64,000 nt of DNA from Tenrec ecaudatus (GCF_050624435.1 NC_134531.1:250742812-250806811), one strand, 5' to 3'; shown: positions 32,265 to 44,109, counted from the first letter of the stretch. Notes: generated by a model from the sequence alone, not told the origin. Translations and numbers: made by a program.

Positions 32265-32915
32265 TAAGCCCCAATGCAAAGCATGTGAAATGAAATCAAT
32301 GGTACTTGGGAAATAGCCACTTTCTTTAAAAGTCCATTCCCTTCACTCATCCACAAAGCTAATCCCCATCGGAATAGCACTCCAATTAAAGTTACAATGT
32401 TTAAGTCCTAGAAACTCCTGAGGAAGAAAAGAACCACAGCAAAACTCTAACAATTTCTTAGTCACTGAAATGTGAATTTTCTCTTTCTCTGACATATCTC
32501 AAAGTAGCAAGTATTAGTCCACAGAACTATCCTCAAAATTGAATTTAAATGATTTTCTTTAAAGTCCTGAAGATGGGGCTGAGCCTAAAACACTACATTT
32601 TGATAAATTGTCAGCTACAGAGAGGACGACCACCGAAATCCACCTCTTTTCAACCACAGGTCCGTCTAAATAACGAGCCTGTGTGGTAACATCCTGCCCT
32701 TTGAGCATCAGCGAGGTCCAGAGAGGAACGCGACCACAGCTATCTCGGCATGGAAAGCTTCGTTTATTTAAGGGGTGGAATTTATTCTGAGGGAGAGAAA
32801 GATGGATGTGCTGTTTGGGAGGAAAAATCATAAGGTTTTCACAGTTAATCCACTACTCATTTTTCAGAGAAAATTGAAGTGGAGAAAGGACAAAGGATTA
32901 TGTAATAAATGCCAG
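32265..32915. other. Unassigned intronic sequence
   Basis: No gene or repeat recognised. Confidence 0.4.
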
Positions 32916-32919
32916 CTCT

Positions 32920-33325
32920 TTGAAAAAATAGTTTTGTTGGTGCCCGCTTCACATATAATACAATCGAATCATTCAATTATATTAAGAGCTGTGCAGTCAT
33001 CGCCACAGTCAGGGAGTTTCTTCTCCTCTTCCTTGTTGTTAGTTTCTTATTTCCCCTATCCTCTCCTCCACTGCCCCTGAGCAATTATGGATCCAGTTAC
33101 CATCTCTATAGAGCTACTGATCCGGGATTTCATACAAAACACCAACAGGAAGAAAACAAACGAAAAACAATCCACCACATGACTAGAAAAGCAAAGAAAT
33201 CTCCCAACAGAAAGGAAAGCATATTAAAAAGCGATATACCATCCGACAAATGTGCTTGACACATAGATGGATGTATGGATTGTGATAAGAGCTGTATGAG
33301 GCCCCAATAAAATGATTAAAAAACA
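32920..33325 (+). mobile_element. R1-related LINE fragment H
   Basis: It has the same two-part structure as copy B, an internally deleted R1 end, and finishes CAATAAAATGATTAAAAAAC. Confidence 0.6.
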
Positions 33326-33699
33326 AACAAACAGATAACAGCGGCAATTCCTGGGGAGGGGAAATGAGATGGAACAGTGGTTATGAGGGACTTTAATTGT
33401 TTAATTTTTATAGTGACAATATATTCATGCAATACTTATATAATTAAAAAGAAATGAAATTAAATTTTAAAAAGATAATACTTTAAAATGGGTCAGAAGG
33501 GAGATCAAATGATCAGGTATTACATTTTAACCTACCACCATCTGCTATAATGAACTTTACAATGCTTTCCGTCCGGTAGCAAGATTATTCATCTCCGTGG
33601 ACTATGTTCAAAGGGGACTCACTGGAGGCTTCATCCAGGGGGGGTTCCGGCAAATAGATTTCTAGGTTTCCATAGCCTCTGCAAACCAAGTGTTCACAA

Positions 33700-35050
33700 G
33701 TTCTGCTAGGAGCACGGAACACATGATTAAATGGTAATCTGAAAGAACTGAAGACAAATTTCAAGCCTTGAGCTGAAATATTGAAAGCTTCTATGGGCAA
33801 AATAGTGGATGATGCAGGAAGCATAAAAAGAAGATGGAAGCATACACAGAGTCACTGTATCAAAATGAACTGGTCAATATTCCGCTCCAGGCAGTAGCAT
33901 GTGAGCAAGAGCCAATGGTACAGAAAGAAGTATAAACTGCACTGAAAGCATTAGCCCAAAACCAAAGTTCCAGGAATTGATGGAATGCCAATCGAAATGT
34001 TTCAACAAGCTGATGAAGCGCTGGAAGCACTTCCTCGCTTATGCCAGGAAACTTGGAAGAGAGCTGCTTGGCTAACTGCCTGGAAGAAATCCATATGTGC
34101 ACCATTCCAAAGAAAGGAGACCCATTAGGATGGTCAAATTATAGAACAATGTCATTGATATCACAGGCCAGTAACATTGTGCTGAAGTTCATCATCCAAC
34201 AAGTCACAGCAGTATATTGACAAGAGGTTCAGGCTGGATTCAGAAGAGGACGCGGAAAAAGGGATATCCTTGCTGATGTCAGGTGGAGCTTGGCTAAAAC
34301 CAGAGAATATCAGAAAGATGTTAACTTGTGTTTTAATGACCATGCCAAAGAATTCCACTGTGTGGATCGTGACAACCTATAGATAACCTTGAGAAGAACG
34401 GGAATTCCAGAACATTTAATTATACTCCCGAGGAACATGTGCATGGGTCAGGAGGCAGTGTGTGAACAGAACAAGGGAATACGGCATAGTTTAAAACCAG
34501 GAATGGTGTGCGTCACTGTTGTGTCCTCTCACCATATTTACTCCGTCTCTGTGCTGAGCAAATCGTCAGAGAAGCTGGACTCCATGAACGCGAATGCCTC
34601 GTAAGGGTCGAAGGAAGGCTTAAAACAACCTGAGATACGCAGATGACACAACCTTGCTTATTGAGAGTGAGAAGGAATCAAAGTACTTGGTGACAAAGAT
34701 CAATGATTGCAGCCTTCTCTATGGATTACAACCCAGTTGTGACCCGAATCCTCACAACTGGGCCTCACAATAAATGGAGAAAAAGTGGAAGTCAAGGATT
34801 TTGTCTTACGTACTTTGAACTTGTTGTCAGGAGACCAGTCCCTGAAGAAAGACACCGTGCTTGGTAAAAAAGAAGGGACAGTGAGAAAGAGGAAGGCCCT
34901 CAGTGAGATGGATTGACATTGTGGCTGCAACTATGGGCTCAGACAAAGGAATAATTCTGAGAATGGTGCAGGATCAGGCAGTGGTTCCTTCTGATGTGCA
35001 TAGGGTTGATATAGGTCAGGGTTGCTCCGGGTCAGGACCGACTTGCTGGC
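33700..35050 (+). mobile_element. RTE-type LINE with reverse transcriptase remnant
   Basis: This is the largest RTE copy here. A frameshifted reverse-transcriptase region is visible: a conserved 'ggaattgatggaatgccaat' block near 33974, a 'ggattcagaagaggacgcgg' block near 34235, and the catalytic YADD codons at 34636-34647. After about 34740 much of the ORF is deleted and the copy jumps to the 3' terminal part ('gagatggattgacattgtgg', near 34905). Several stops and shifts mean it is dead. RTE is the partner LINE whose tail the AfroSINEs share. Confidence 0.85.
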
Positions 35051-35063
35051 GTCTAACAGCAAC

Positions 35064-35275
35064 AGAAGCCTTGATGGCATAGTGTTTATGAGTTGGGCTG
35101 GTAGCCTCAAGATCATCAGTTCAAAACCATCAGTCACTCTGTGTGGGAAAGATAAGGCTTTCAGCTCCAATAAAGAGTTACAATCTCAGAAACCTTCAGG
35201 GGCAGGTCTACCCTGTTTTTATAGGGTTGCTATGAGTTGGAATCAACTCACTAACAGTGAGTTATGAGCTTTGCC
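35064..35275 (+). mobile_element. AfroSINE, near full length
   Basis: 'gccttgatggcatagtgttt', 'gatcatcagttcaaaaccat', 'gggaaagataaggctttcag' and 'gctatgagttggaatcaact' occur in order. It directly follows the RTE 3' tail. Confidence 0.85.
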
Positions 35276-35299
35276 AATCCCTCCTTTGGATTTTGATTT

Positions 35300-35530
35300 T
35301 ATTATTTACAATCTTAGGATCACATGGGCTGGTGTGCTTCTTCCATGTGGACTTAGTTGAGCCTTAGATGGCTTCTTGTTTTAAGGCAAATCTTTAACTC
35401 CCCCAGATGCTGTTCTTTCTGATAGCTGGGCACCATCTGGTTTCTTCAACGTATTTTGTTATTGCACCCATATCTTCAGTGAATTCTTTATGAGAATTCA
35501 TTATTAAGGAACATAACATCCTTCATAGGC
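35300..35530 (-). mobile_element. Older R1-like LINE fragment
   Basis: The complement matches the module of copies at 30985 and 36180 ('gctggtgtgcttcttccatg', 'tttctgatagctgggcacca'). Confidence 0.55.
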
Positions 35531-36115
35531 CACATCAGAAGGATTTGATGTGGAAACACCACTAAGTGAACTGGGCTTTACCTCAAAATCACTTGTAGCA
35601 GATTTAAGGAACTGACATACTCCACTGGAGTTAGGACTACACTGTATAATATGAGAAGAAGCAGATGGCTACTATTCCACTATGAAATGGGGGGCCATTG
35701 GACTTTGTTTTGGATCTCTTGCGTTAAGGATGCCCAATGAATGGTGGCTAGGACTACTATATATTTACTATTTTAATGCCCTCCTTACTTTCTTATGACA
35801 TCTCTTAGTCTGGTAGGTAAGGTTCTGCCTTTGTGAATGAATGTTTTTGAGAATTTTACCTAATTAGCAGTCCCACAGCTCGTGTAAGTTGTGTTGAGTT
35901 TAATGTGTACAAGTCAACAATTCATATATTACAGTTCATAGCTTGTCTGATTTTCCTTTCTCAATAGTGTTTTAAGTTCTATATGATTGGCTGAATTAAT
36001 GACACTATCAATAGAATTAGGTTAAGCCCGGGGGGGGTGATTTATAATTTTCTCTACTATAAAATGAAAATGTGAACCAGAGACATATGTAAACCATAGA
36101 ATAGATTTTGGATCA
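35531..36115. other. Unassigned sequence between LINE-like fragments
   Basis: Possibly further decayed LINE sequence; nothing specific. Confidence 0.35.
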
Positions 36116-36119
36116 CACT

Positions 36120-36480
36120 TAATCCTAGTCCCCATCCAAGAACAATTCATTTTTTCTGACTCACTCTCATGAAGAGGTTATTGAAAATATGGGTGCTATA
36201 GCAAAGTGTGGTGAAGAAATCAGATGGTGTTCGGCTATCAGAAATAATAGTGTCTGTGGTCTTAAAGGCTTGTCTTTAAACTAGCGCCATCTAAGGGAGG
36301 CATCAACAAAGTCCACATGGATGATAGACATCAGCTTGTGTGATCTAAGGATTGTAAATAAAAAAATCCAGATCCGAAAGAGGGAATAGTATCAGAGTGT
36401 AAATTGTGAATAGCCGGTTTTCAGAAGGCTAGGGATGACAGTGGAAGCCCTAAATCCACTTGCATGGTACACATTTGGAT
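36120..36480 (+). mobile_element. Older R1-like LINE fragment
   Basis: 'gcaaagtgtggtgaagaaat', 'gtggtcttaaaggcttgtct' and 'catcagcttgtgtgatctaa' follow the R1 module order with clear divergence. Confidence 0.6.
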
Positions 36481-36841
36481 TAAACACCAGTTCATATGGA
36501 CGTATCAATTAAGGCAGATGGGGATGTGTAAAAGATTTTTCATTTCAGGAGGTAAGCACCAAAATTCATATAAACACATGGACCTCCACTGGTAAACATG
36601 CTTCACAAATTGGGACTAAGAATGTAAATGGAAAGCTGAATTGAGATGGCAGACTTAGATTGAAGTCACTTTTCTGTCACTCTGTACTTAGGCACGTTCC
36701 AAGTCCTCCTCTTCCTCGGCTCTAAAGTGAGGGGAGTGAGATAAATTGAGGCAAGAAGTCCCCCAAAGCTTAGAAGAAGCAGGAAAGGCATTTGCATCTC
36801 ATTGAAGGATCCACGTTTGCAGTTGTTAAAGATTAAGTTGA

Positions 36842-37015
36842 AACTCTAAACTCACTGCCATTGAGTCAGTTCTGACTCACAGTTACCCTCTAGGATGCAG
36901 AAGACCGGCTTCTGTGGGTTTCTGAGACTATAACTCTACCATAGAGGGAGGAGAAAGACTCCTTTCTCTTGAGGAGCAGCAGGTGGTTTTGAACTGGTGA
37001 CCATCATCAAAGCTC
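36842..37015 (-). mobile_element. AfroSINE
   Basis: 'actgccattgagtcagttct', 'gacaactct'-like middle and 'ggttttgaactggtgaccat' give the complement of the SINE. Confidence 0.8.
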
Positions 37016-37053
37016 CTAAAGATTAAGTTAGATTTCCCTAAGATACATGGTGG

Positions 37054-37122
37054 AAATACCCTTTGATTTTATCCTTTTTGGATACCCTTACCAAATACCC
37101 TTTGATTTTATCCTTTTTGGAT
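37054..37122. repeat. Perfect 30-bp direct duplication, period 39
   Basis: The block beginning AAATACCCTTTGATTTTATC at 37054 recurs at 37093 without change. Confidence 0.9.
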
Positions 37123-37219
37123 CTAGGAATTTGTTTGTTGTGTTAACAAGGCCATTTCAATTGTAGAGTGTGCCCTAAGCCTAAATAGCTCTGAGCTATA
37201 GTATAAGGAATTTACTAGT

Positions 37220-37352
37220 AGCTCAAGGGGTGGGGTGGTGGCAATCTACTTCACTAAAGATTACAGCCTTATAAACTCTCTGGAGTAGTTGTACTCTATT
37301 GTCTGGAGTTGCTATGAGTCAGAATTTCCTTGATGGCAATGGGCTTATTTTG
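37220..37352 (+). mobile_element. AfroSINE 3' half
   Basis: 'aaagattacagccttataaa' and 'tgctatgagtcagaatttcc' precede the tail 'gatggcaatgggctta'. Confidence 0.7.
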
Positions 37353-37524
37353 TTTTTTATTATTATTTGCTTGTTTTGTTTTTTAAAACTTTTATAGATG
37401 CAATGAGAATCAATCACATCCGTGGGAAATAGAGTGCCTTCTGATGACAGAGGGGAGATAGGTCTATAAACCCAGATGTATTGGCTATTAGAAGTTTAAA
37501 TAAATAAAGGAAGGGTCTCTGTCT

Positions 37525-37645
37525 AGACCTCCACTCTGAATTTTGGATTCTGATCTCCTAAACTGTGAAAAAATAAATGCCTATTCTTTAAAGTCACCCA
37601 TCTGTGGTATTTCTGTTACAGCACTAGGGAACCAAGACAGTGGTG
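37525..37645 (+). mobile_element. MaLR-type LTR 3' fragment
   Basis: 'actgtgaaaaaataaatgcc' followed by 'ctgtggtatttctgttacag' resembles MLT1-type LTR ends. Confidence 0.4.
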
Positions 37646-37649
37646 AGCT

Positions 37650-38270
37650 GGCGAGTCCTACCTCACTTCCCATTGATCTTAGCAATGTGTGTCTAGTGTG
37701 GGCAAATCTTCCAACTTTTCAAGAGGAGGCCGAAATGTAAACATTTTGGAGAATCTCTCCATTTATGAATTCTGGCACAATTTTTATTTTAACACTGTCT
37801 AGTGAAAGAGAAAAAAAAAGTCCCTCTGTGGGTAGGATCCAGATCTTTGTACCAGATGGTTCCTAGCATTTCTCTACTTGAAAACACGTAGGGGATTTCC
37901 TATGTCTTTATTTGCTTCGGTGACAATGTCCTGGCACTATTTCTCACAACTCTGTCAGTTGGTTCATCTATTTAACTAATTCTACATTCTCATATGTTAG
38001 TGGTTGGAAATCGACTTTTAAAAGTGGGGGTGATGTAAGGACCTACTCTTAAGGAGTCTCCAGCCAACATTACAGGTTAAGATTTTAGTCTAGTAGGATC
38101 CATGCTTCAATACAGACAAGACAGACTTTAACCTGGATGGGGTTGGGAGTTTGGAATCGATCAGGGGGAGTACCAGAACAAAGGCTTGAAGGATACATGG
38201 AAACTATCCAGTGAAGGGAGGACAGGAATTGATTGTATCTTAAATCATCTAGGGTAGCCAAATTGGCTAA
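37650..38270. other. Unassigned intronic sequence
   Basis: No gene or repeat recognised. Confidence 0.4.
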
Positions 38271-38279
38271 TGATCAACT

Positions 38280-38475
38280 CTGAGTGACATTCCCTGAATT
38301 AAATCCTAATTCTATCACTTACTAGCTCTGATTTTAAGCAAGTTTCTTAACTTCTCTGTGCCTCAGTTTCCTTACCATACATTGGAGATAATGATAACAT
38401 TCTCTGTCTCATGGGATTTATGATAATTAAGCAACCAATATAGGTAGAGTGCTTAGGAGAGTTCCTAGACATAGA
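38280..38475 (+). mobile_element. MIR SINE
   Basis: 'tcacttactagctctgattt', 'cttctctgtgcctcagtttc' and 'gagataatgataacattctc' follow the MIR consensus closely. Confidence 0.85.
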
Positions 38476-38481
38476 AATACC

Positions 38482-38660
38482 AACTCAAAGTAAATTCACT
38501 GCCATCGAATTGATGCTGACTCATAGCAACCTTATAGGACAGGGCAGAACTGTCCCTTTGAGTTTCCCAAGACTGTAATTCTTTAGGGGAGTAATTTTGA
38601 ACTGCTGACCTTGAGATTCGAAGTGCAACTCATAAACACTGTGCCACCAGGCTCCAAGCA
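38482..38660 (-). mobile_element. AfroSINE
   Basis: 'cactgccatcgaattgatgc', 'ttttgaactgctgaccttga' and 'cactgtgccaccaggctcc' are the complement of a near full SINE. Confidence 0.85.
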
Positions 38661-39004
38661 GGCAACGAATGCTGCTATTTTTGAAGTAAAAGAAGAAGGG
38701 ATAGTGAACACATATTCCACAGCACATTGCTTTAGTTTAGGCTTGTTTTGAGGATTTAAAAGATGGTTTTTGTTCTGTTCCAGACCTATTATGAAAATTA
38801 GGGTAGCCAATTGTCCACTCACCTGACATTCCAAAGATAGACAAAGCAGAGACAAGTATCCCTATGGGTTGAATTGTGTCCCCCCAAATATATTTAATCC
38901 TAATCTGTGGGTGTAATCCTGTTTGGAAATTGTGTTTATGATGTTAATTTGAGAGACCATTCACTGGAGAAGGACATCCTGCTTGGTAAAGAAGAAGGGC
39001 ATCA

Positions 39005-39295
39005 GGGGGATGAATAACAGACATGTGGGTGGAGGGAGCCAATGGACAATGTAAGACATGAAACAATAGTAATGTATAAATGATCAAGGATTCATGAAGG
39101 TGGCGGGGGTGGGATGGGATGGGAGGGGAGGGGAAAAAAGAGGAGCTGATACCAAAGGCTCAAGTAGAAAGAAAAGGTTTTGGAAGTGTTGATGGCAACA
39201 TGTGTACAAGTGTGCTTAATACAATTGAATGTTGGATTGTTATAAGATTTGTAAGTGTCCCCCCTCCCTCCCAGTAAAATGATAAATAAATAAAT
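39005..39295 (+). mobile_element. R1 repeat, copy I
   Basis: 'ggagggagccaatggacaat' to 'gtaaaatgataaataaataa' forms a 5'-truncated R1 3' end. Confidence 0.7.
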
Positions 39296-39349
39296 ACATG
39301 TACTTAGGAACCTGCTATTGAAAAATATTGAATAAAGTATATGGGTGAT

Positions 39350-39512
39350 GAAAGAGGAAGAAGAAGAAGAAGAAGAAGAAGAAGAAGAAGAAGAAGAAGA
39401 AGAAAGAGAAGGAGGAGGAGGAGGGGAAAAAGAAGGAGGAGGAGGAGGAGAAGGAGGAGGAGGAGGAGGAGGAGGAGGAGGAGGAGGAGGAGGAGGAGGA
39501 GGAGGAGAAGAG
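39350..39512. repeat. 163-nt uninterrupted purine tract, (GAA)n and (GGA)n
   Basis: Only A and G on the plus strand: GAA units, then GGA units with short interruptions. Long poly-Arg and poly-Leu frames across it are artefacts. Confidence 0.97.
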
Positions 39513-39749
39513 CAGTGATGACTTTCACCAGAGAGATCGACACGGTGGCTGCAACAATGGGCTCGAACATAAGATCAATTGTGAGGATGGAGTAGGACCA
39601 GGCAGACTCAGTGCCACCTAACTACAACAATTTGATGATGCCCAAATACAGAAGATGCTAAATCTGCACTGAGACACCTACAGACAGGGTAAGGGAGGGA
39701 GAGACGTCTTGTGAGGCTTGTCTACAAACCATGGAACCAAGGAATGCCC

Positions 39750-39955
39750 GCTCAGCACTACCTGCATAGTAGGTAATGTGTTGGGATGCTAACTGCAAGG
39801 TCCACAGTTGGAAACCACCAACTCTGCTGTGAAAGATGAGGCTCTTTTACTCCCGTAAAGAGTTCCAGTCTCAGAAACCCACCAGAGCAGCTCTACAGGG
39901 TCCTATAGTGTTGCCATGAATCAGAATCAACTTGATGGTAGTGAGTTTGGTTTTA
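39750..39955 (+). mobile_element. AfroSINE, near full length
   Basis: 'gggatgctaactgcaaggtc', 'gaaagatgaggctcttttac' and 'catgaatcagaatcaacttg' occur in order. Confidence 0.85.
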
Positions 39956-40102
39956 TTTTACCTACAAGGAAGGAACGACATGGTTGGGCACTTGGTTTCG
40001 ATTATAAACACTTCTGATTGTGAGAAGTAAATTTGTGTTCTTTAAAGTCACTTACTTGTGTTATTTCTGCTACAGTAAACTAAGATTAAACAAACAAACA
40101 AA

Positions 40103-40360
40103 GCAAACGCACTGCCATTGGGTCAACCCCCACTCAGAGTGACCCCATAGGGCAGAGTAGAACTGTTCCTTTGGGTTTCTGAGACTTGAACTCTTTTTTA
40201 TTTTTATTTTAATTTTTATTTATTTATTTTTTTGACTTGAACTCTTTATAGGAGGAGAGAGCCTCATCTTTTTCTCTCAAGGAGTGGCTGGTAGATTTGA
40301 ACAACCTACCTTCCAGTTAGCAGTTCAACCCTTAACCCACAGCACCATCAGGACTCCTTG
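40103..40360 (-). mobile_element. AfroSINE carrying a poly(T) insertion
   Basis: Complement of a SINE ('cactgccattgggtcaaccc' to 'cacagcaccatcaggactcc'). It is interrupted at 40197-40233 by a T-rich 37-bp insert flanked by a perfect 14-bp repeat. Confidence 0.85.
40183..40247 (-). mobile_element. Tail-only retroinsertion (37 bp) with 14-bp target duplication
   Basis: GACTTGAACTCTTT occurs at 40183-40196 and again at 40234-40247. Between them is an almost pure T sequence with scattered A. This looks like a LINE-machinery insertion in which only the poly(A) tail was copied. Confidence 0.75.
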
Positions 40361-40364
40361 AAAT

Positions 40365-41510
40365 TAAGATCATTTTAATAAATATAGTTCTAATAAATAT
40401 ATCTGCTTCCCACCGCCTTCTCTGCAGCCTGCCCCCACTGTTTGCCATATGCAAACACAAGCTCAAATGCTGGTTTCTTTGTCATTCACTTGCGTCAGCA
40501 AGGACTGGTCAATTCACATGTATAAGACACGAAATAACCTCTTCGGATTTTGGATGTTGAATCTTTGGCTTTTTGGTTTGGCCCTGAAATGTAGAGAACG
40601 GAAGACATTTCTGTGAGGTGATAGTGACAGGATGGTCTTGTGGAAGTGAATGTGTGATTTGGCTGACATTTTTATGTCAACAGAAATAAAATTAGCAAGC
40701 AATACTACCTATAAACATATTAAGTCAGAACAACAGTCAACATAGAATCACTTTTTAAGAGATTGTTTTTGCTACCTTTACTTTTAACATACATAAAAAG
40801 AAGCAATACTTTAATTGTAACTCCGCCAATACCCTTCTCTAGAGACATGATACCTTATTTGTATCTTAGATATTTTTTAATCCTCTAAAAAGGATTTGTT
40901 TGTTTGTTTTCCTGATTGAGTCAGAATATTGTATTCCTCCTTGTCAAATACTCATGGCTTTGAGACTTTGAATTGGTAAATATTGATGATGTGCAGGGAA
41001 TAAAACCCCACATGAATCCATACTGTGTGAGCGCAACCACCTAAAATCCTATCACTCAGAAGTTTATGAACATGCATAGGATGTAGAACCTGTAGCTGCC
41101 ACGTCAAACTGTAACTATCAAATCATCCAAAGCATTTTGATGCTTTTTGTGCTCTTGCCTTTCAGGTTTCTATAACACACAAAAAAGCTTGAAGAGAAAC
41201 AAAAGTATGGACTCCTTCATTGTCTGTAGAATAAGGTTAGCTTGCTGACACCTCAAAAAAAATCACTCTTAGATGCTAGATTGACTTATGTCATTTTTGA
41301 GGACTTGAGTAATAAGAGTATTGCTAGTTTACTACTAATATCGCCAGCTATGTAGTGTTTAGTAAGCTGTCAGTCTGTCAGAACGATTCACCTGTTACTC
41401 TTCATAGACCTCTGCAATTCAGTCTAGACTAAAATTTGTATATGAAGAAATACAGCCCCAGATATTTAAATTCAATATACTGGTATTTCATAGTAAGTGC
41501 AAAGCAAAGA
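40365..41510. other. Unassigned intronic sequence
   Basis: AT-rich, repeat-poor, no ORF. Confidence 0.4.
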
Positions 41511-41514
41511 TTCA

Positions 41515-41702
41515 TAGCTGTTGATTGAATTCATACTCAGAGTGAGCTTATAGGACAGAGTAGAACTGCCCATTTGGGTCGGGGCATAAATCTATGTAAG
41601 CAGACAGCTCTATTTTTCTTCTGAAAAGTGCCTGATGGATTTGAACCCCTGACATTTTAGTTAGCTGCTTAGTGTTTAACAACCACATCAATGGGGCTCC
41701 TT
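41515..41702 (-). mobile_element. AfroSINE, diverged
   Basis: 'cttataggacagagtagaac', 'gatggatttgaacccctgac' and 'acatcaatggggctcc' occur in antisense order. Confidence 0.75.
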
Positions 41703-41704
41703 AA

Positions 41705-44105
41705 TTCAATGTAGTATTCGCAGTCAAAAATACCAAATGAATGACAAACTGTAGTTAGTCAGTCACTGGCATTTATTTAAATACAAAATGCTAATTTCCA
41801 AATAATGAAGCGATTTGGTAATGGACTGTATTTTGTAAAAGGAATTATTGAACATAAATTCTAGGATCAGATTATGGGGAAGAGAGCCCCATTAAGAGTT
41901 CCCTGATGTGCCTGGAGGTTTAGAATCAGGTCTTCATCTTGGGGAATTTTCTTTGCATCTAGTTCCTAACTGTGAATAAAGTAGGTATTATAAATGCTTG
42001 CCAAATGAAGATAGACATGGCACCATGCTTTCATCTTGTCTCCTCTCCCTTGTTCCGAAGGTTAAATCAAGCTCTTGGGAGGTCTGCTGACTACGAGAGC
42101 AGCCTGGCTCCGCACACTTCATCAACATCATTTTTTCTCGTCCAACCACTTTCATTCCCACTGCCCTGATTTTGTATCTTGGTGCCAGCTATTGGTGCAC
42201 AAATCTCAGTGGAACATCTTAGACTTCCTTAGAAACTGATAAATTGAAATTTTCTTGAGAGGTTAATCAAGAGTATTATTTGACTTCAAAACATCTGTAA
42301 AGAACAGGGAGATTTTGATTAACAGTAAAATGATCCTGAGTTTGGGGACAGTTTGTATCCACTTCCAGGGAGGTAATAAGATTCTCTCCATGACTGGACT
42401 GGACTGGAATTGAGAGATGGGATCAGGGGTGTGTGTGTGGGGGGGGGATATTTTCCAGGCTCTATCTCCAGGTTACTTAGCACTGAAGACCCCTGGGAAT
42501 ATCTCTGAAGTCTTGTCTTTGGCAAAAATAATCTCCAGAGTCCCTGCTTCTCAGGAAAAATGAAAGTATTGGGCTAGAGTTATTTTCAGATCTAAAAACT
42601 CCACTGCCTTTGGCCCATTTGGGAGCCCTTTTAGGAGAATCAGAATTGTTCCCATTGCACCATGGCCTGGAGAGAGTTGGGCACTAAACTGCAGAGGTGA
42701 GTATTGAAATGAATGTGGAGGGCGGTGCGGAAAGGGAGATCCAGCATTGCCTTATTCCACACAAGTGTGAACTCTCTAACGGCACTTTGCAAAGTTCCAC
42801 GATTGCTTGTTTTGTGGGCCGCATTCTTGCCACGAATTCCCGTCTCTTTGCTGTGGAAACCATCCAAGGACACATGATTGACCACCTGCTCACTTTCTTC
42901 CACAAGGCGACTCCCCAGACTTATTTTCTTTGCTTTCTCCTCCTGCTGGTTTATGGCTTTCCCTTATGTAGCAATAAAACTCTTGGGGAGTCCTCTTAAG
43001 GATGAATGAATGCCACTTCAGTATATTTCTGTTAGCTGCCCTTTGATGGCTATGTTTAAAAATAAAGGGGGAGTTGGGGCAGCTTGGTGCTTATTGAAAT
43101 TTTCCTTTCCTCTGCTTTCAAGTTAGCAGGCTTCAGAAACTCTAAGTTACACCCCACGAGAGCTTTGCAAACAATTCTAAAATGTCTGGGAAACACTGTC
43201 AGAAGAGAAATGCCCCATCGGGCAGTCATTTTTTTTCCCACTGGGAAAGGATTGATGTTCTAAGAGACCCACCGTCGCCTGCGTGAGCTTTCCCTGCATT
43301 TAAGTACCAGACAGACAGTGTATCTGGACTCCCAGAGAGCAGAACACAAGCTTGTTCCCCGCCCACCCCCGTACTCACAGAGGAAGGATCTATTGTCTCG
43401 ACTCCATGTCTACTTCGTGTTGTCTGTGATGCATGTTGCCTTTCCCCACTTTCTACGTTGCAACAAGCCATCTGCATTCATATTTAATGTATGTCACCTC
43501 TGGGACAGAACATCCTAGGAGTGACGGTCCCCTTCACTCTTTGTGAAGTCTTAGGCCCGGGAATTGGACAATAAGAATCTAGCTACTTGGTGGGAGGGAA
43601 AAGTGGGGGTGTGTGTGCCTGGCTGTTTCTTTCAAGATTTATAGCTTTGGACACCCTATGGGTAGTCCTACTTTGTCCTCATGAAATCCACTTGACCTTG
43701 AGTATGAGATCCTGAGCTTGACACTGGCCTCTCGGTGACCTTGGGGAAGCCCCCCACCTTCTCCAAGCTCCTGGTTTGATCACACGATTGTGGCACCTGG
43801 ATGTCAAGGAGACATTTTCCCAAGGAGAGGTCCTTACTGATTTTAGGAACCAATAGAAGGAGCGACTTTCTGTCAGTCTTTCTTTTGTCCATTTGAAAAA
43901 TGAAGCTAGCCAGATGCAGTGCCCTCCGGATTGGGAGAGTGTCACTATGACCCGCTCCGCTGAGCTCATTAGCACATTCCATTTTAGTTTCCCAGTTTGT
44001 TCCATTCAGCGAATGGCTTGTGAATTGTTGTGCCAGGAACTACAGAGGGTTTAAGCATGACTGGGGTGCCACCCCAGCTGCAATGGAAAGCCAAGGCGGA
44101 GAGGT
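41705..44105. other. Mostly unique intronic sequence
   Basis: A partial SINE tail lies at 43625-43685 and a possible MIR remnant at 43700-43950. No coding potential recognised. One of the larger low-repeat blocks, so a place to look for a non-coding exon or enhancer. Confidence 0.4.
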
Positions 44106-44109
44106 TGTC

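Larger units (their letters stand above)
38950..39632 (+). mobile_element. RTE 3' fragment interrupted by R1 and a purine tract
   Basis: 'actggagaaggacatcctgc' (38959-39000) is resumed at 39520 by 'gagatcgacacggtggctgc' and the RTE tail to about 39632. Confidence 0.7.
38862..40095 (+). mobile_element. MLT1-like LTR split by nested RTE, R1 and SINE insertions
   Basis: The left end 'gggttgaattgtgtcccccc' (38868) is the start of MLT1-type LTRs. A middle piece is at about 39690-39745 ('gtctacaaaccatggaacca') and the end is at 39985-40090 ('tgtgagaagtaaatttgtgt', 'gtgttatttctgctacag'). An RTE 3' end, an R1 fragment, a purine tract and an AfroSINE lie in between. Confidence 0.5.

Noticed and set aside
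33960..34660. Functional reverse transcriptase gene
   Set aside because: The YADD motif survives, but the frame is broken by stops and shifts and a large internal deletion follows. It is a dead RTE copy.
39304..39595. Poly-Leu and poly-Arg proteins
   Set aside because: They are produced by the (GAA)n/(GGA)n purine tract.
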